DNA from: Epilithonimonas sp. JDS
GTDB taxonomy: Bacteria > Bacteroidota > Bacteroidia > Flavobacteriales > Weeksellaceae
Assembly: GCF_021261315.1 (NCBI RefSeq)
Contig: NZ_JAJSAX010000002.1
Location: forward strand, 372,001-436,000
Direction: 5' to 3'
Length of the DNA stretch: 64,000 nt
The notes beneath the pieces were generated by a model. That model made no database searches. It was given only the letters and a program-made list of their open reading frames with translations, and was not told where the DNA came from. Positions 62,066 through 64,000 of the stretch are shown here, in pieces; the first letter of the stretch is position 1, and each line of letters opens with the position of its first letter. Both the position numbers and the translations under genes were made by a program.

Positions 62066-63055
62066 ATGGTAAAAATTGGCAACATAGAACTTCCTGATTT
62101 TCCGCTTTTACTGGCGCCGATGGAAGATGTAAGTGATCCACCTTTCAGAAAACTGTGCAAAATGCACGGCGCAGATTTGATGTATTCAGAATTTATTTCT
62201 TCTGAAGGTCTGATTCGTGACGCAATCAAAAGCCGTAAGAAACTTGATATTTTCGATTACGAAAGACCTGTCGGGATTCAGATCTTTGGTGGTGATGAGG
62301 AAGCAATGGCGATGTCGGCAAGAATTGTGGAGACTGTGGAACCGGATATTGTTGATATCAATTATGGCTGTCCTGTAAAAAAAGTAGTCTGCAAAGGTGC
62401 TGGCGCAGGCGTTTTGAAAGACATTGATCTGATGGTTCGATTGACAAAAGCCGTCGTGAATTCCACCCATTTGCCTGTGACCGTGAAAACCAGATTGGGT
62501 TGGGATACAGATTCTATCAACATTGATGAAGTTGCAGAAAGATTACAGGATGTTGGCATCAAAGCATTGACCATCCACGCCAGAACACGCTCTCAGATGT
62601 ACAAAGGTGAAGCAGATTGGGAACATATCTCCAGAATCAAAAACAATCCAAATATCGAAATTCCAATCTTTGGAAACGGTGACATCGATTCTCCGGAAAA
62701 AGCTTTGGAATATAAAAACAAATACAATTGCGACGGCATTATGATCGGTCGTGGTGCGATTGGTTATCCTTGGATTTTCAACGAGGTGAAACATTTCTTC
62801 GAGACAGGCGAGATCTTACCGGAACCTACGATTTCTGAAAGATTGGAAGCCGTGAAAAACCACGCGCTTTGGTCTGTGGAATGGAAAGGTGAACGTCCCG
62901 GAATTGTGGAAATGAGACAGCATTACAGCAATTACTTCCGTGGCATTCCACATTTCAAAGAATTCAAAACTAAATTTCTTCAGGCATTAACGCTTGAACA
63001 AATTGATGAAATTATTGAAGAGACGAAACATTTTTATCAAGAAAATGTAATTTAG
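62066..63055 (+). CDS. dusB: tRNA-dihydrouridine synthase
   Basis: FMN enzyme reducing uridines in the D-loop of tRNA; 329 residues from ATG 62066 (MVKIGNIELPDFPLLLAPME), which is the standard family start. Seven further in-frame codons upstream overlap a promoter box and are rejected. Features: PMEDVSDPPFRKL, the FMN-phosphate region VDINYGCPVKKVVCKGAGAG with catalytic Cys in KKVVCKGAG, VKTRLGWD, HARTRSQMYKGEADW, GNGDIDSPEKA and IGRGAIGYPWIF. The bacterial DusB-like subgroup fits best; the exact modified position is not determined. Confidence 0.95.
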   Translation: MVKIGNIELPDFPLLLAPMEDVSDPPFRKLCKMHGADLMYSEFISSEGLIRDAIKSRKKLDIFDYERPVGIQIFGGDEEAMAMSARIVETVEPDIVDINYGCPVKKVVCKGAGAGVLKDIDLMVRLTKAVVNSTHLPVTVKTRLGWDTDSINIDEVAERLQDVGIKALTIHARTRSQMYKGEADWEHISRIKNNPNIEIPIFGNGDIDSPEKALEYKNKYNCDGIMIGRGAIGYPWIFNEVKHFFETGEILPEPTISERLEAVKNHALWSVEWKGERPGIVEMRQHYSNYFRGIPHFKEFKTKFLQALTLEQIDEIIEETKHFYQENVI

Positions 63056-63149
63056 TTTTATTCTGTTATTAAATAAACATACATCCCTTAATGGTGATTG
63101 AAAAAAAATATCCGCAGTATTAAGATCATAAACAAATTCAGATAATAGA

Positions 63150-63807
63150 ATGCAAAAAGACACTGAATCTCCAAATGAAAAATCTAATTTTCTTTTAAAG
63201 TCAAAAAAAAATATTAATTGAAATCATCGTTATTGTATTCTCTGTTTATGTCTCTATTTGGCTTTCTAATCTGAATGATTATAAAAAACAGCAAAAGGAG
63301 ACCAAAGAGTTTTTGCAAGATTTACAAATTGATTTGAAAACTGATATCAAAAACATCAATGAAGAAAAATCAAAGCTTATAGAGTCCCAACAAGGCATTA
63401 CTACTTTATTGGCTCTTACACCAGAGCAACAAAAAACCTTGGATCAAATTCAAATGAAAGTGAGATTCACAACCAGAAAAAATATTGAAGCTAATTACGA
63501 AGGTTTCAAATCAAGTGGAAAAATTGGAAATATTGAATCGCGGAAACTAAAAACAAATATCCTCTCATATTACCAAGAATATATGTCAACCACTGCGGAA
63601 ATAGAAAAAGATCTGAATATCGCAAAGAAAGAAGTTATTGAGATACTTGGCAGAAATTCCTTTAAAGCGACTACTCTTACTGATCCTTATTTAAGGACAA
63701 AATTGGACATCTATTTGGGTTTAACAAAAAGTTTAGTAGATGGTTACGATGAAGATTTGAAATTAGCTAAAGAAACAATACAAGAAATTAATAAGTATCT
63801 AGAATAG
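63150..63807 (+). pseudogene. DUF6090-like membrane protein, split by frameshift in an A9 run
   Basis: The frame opened by ATG 63150 (MQKDTESPNEKSNFLLKSKK) stops at TGA 63219-63221. In the +1 frame, reading runs open through the same point and continues KILIEIIVIVFSVYVSIWLS, NLNDYKKQQKETKEFLQDLQ and on to the stop at 63807. The junction is a run of nine A (63203-63211); with eight A the gene would be one intact frame of 218 codons. The joined product has a basic N-terminus, one membrane helix at about residues 20-40 and a long coiled coil, as in DUF6090-type proteins. Frameshift mutation, sequencing error, or productive slippage on the A run cannot be told apart here. Confidence 0.7.
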
Positions 63808-63883
63808 TTGCAAAATTATTACTTACGTGTTTGTAACTTTTAACAGTTCGCCATCAACTTATTAAATCTCAAAAAAAATAAAA

Positions 63884-64000
63884 ATGAAAAAACTACTTCT
63901 TCTTTCCATATTGGCAATGGGATTTTCCAATGCTCAGTTTTTCGAATCGCCTGAAAAATTTACCAAAACTGATTCTCTTAAAGGCTCTAATACCAATTTC
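63884..64000 (+). CDS. Secreted protein start, probable M1 family peptidase (partial)
   Basis: Only 39 codons before the window ends. MKKLLLLSILAMGFSNAQ is a signal peptide, and FFESPEKFTKTDSLKGSNTN resembles the beginning of M1-family aminopeptidases of Bacteroidota (short linker, T.xD.L.GS), which then continue with the aminopeptidase N fold. The catalytic domain is outside the window, so this call is weak. Confidence 0.5.
   Translation, partial: MKKLLLLSILAMGFSNAQFFESPEKFTKTDSLKGSNTNF

Overview
The window is a 64 kb piece of chromosome from a low-GC Bacteroidota bacterium of the Flavobacteriia. The best fit is Weeksellaceae, close to Chryseobacterium/Epilithonimonas. Support comes from a lpxC-fabZ fusion gene, a PafA-type alkaline phosphatase, proteins with type IX secretion C-terminal domains, many short lipoproteins, TonB-dependent outer-membrane receptors, -7 promoter boxes of the Bacteroidota form TAnnTTTG, and a general lack of Shine-Dalgarno sequences. 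This placement rests on gene content and recognised families, not on a database search. Most of the window is ordinary core genome; no phage, complete insertion sequence or CRISPR array was seen.

Layout. 1-3.6 kb: topoisomerase IV operon (parE, a small membrane protein, parC running off the edge). 3.7-6.7 kb: a calcium-repeat lipoprotein and two secreted proteins. 6.8-11.1 kb: ychF, a DUF721 gene, a 'SpecificRecomb' membrane protein and mtgA. 11.2-12.0 kb: a tRNA cluster (Ser-GCT, Pro-TGG, Arg-TCT) with three decayed tRNA pieces and a 49-residue ORF between them. 12.1-14.9 kb: amidase lipoprotein, small unknown genes, a GNAT enzyme. 15-18.5 kb: prmA, a TonB receptor and a 400-bp modular non-coding repeat island. 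18.6-32.5 kb: uvrA, YceI lipoprotein, polysaccharide deacetylase, pafA, a second barrel receptor, a Fur-family regulator divergent from a thioredoxin-reductase-like enzyme, and an esterase. 32.5-38.2 kb: mdh, pfkA, gap, an MpaB-like gene and recA. 38.2-46.2 kb: sucD and the lipid A operon lpxD-lpxC/fabZ-lpxA-efp-lpxD2, with an HD hydrolase upstream. 46.3-52.1 kb: lipid kinase, small lipoproteins, gyrB and a YoeB-type toxin-antitoxin pair. 52.1-64 kb: gltBD, lysS, rlmF, a cytochrome c lipoprotein, dusB, a gene split by a frameshift in a run of nine A, and the start of a probable M1 peptidase.

Functional links. parE/parC and gyrB supply both type II topoisomerases. pfkA, gap, mdh and sucD belong to central carbon metabolism, and gltBD assimilates ammonia. 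The lpx genes make the first lipid A intermediates. Genes are commonly separated by strong intrinsic terminators. Several dispersed non-coding repeat families sit in the gaps between genes. The most unusual material is non-coding: the tRNA graveyard at 11.2-11.8 kb, the repeat island at 17.84-18.24 kb, an inverted pair of perfect DnaA-box sequences at 21.36 kb, and the dispersed hairpin repeats. No new multi-gene system stood out clearly.
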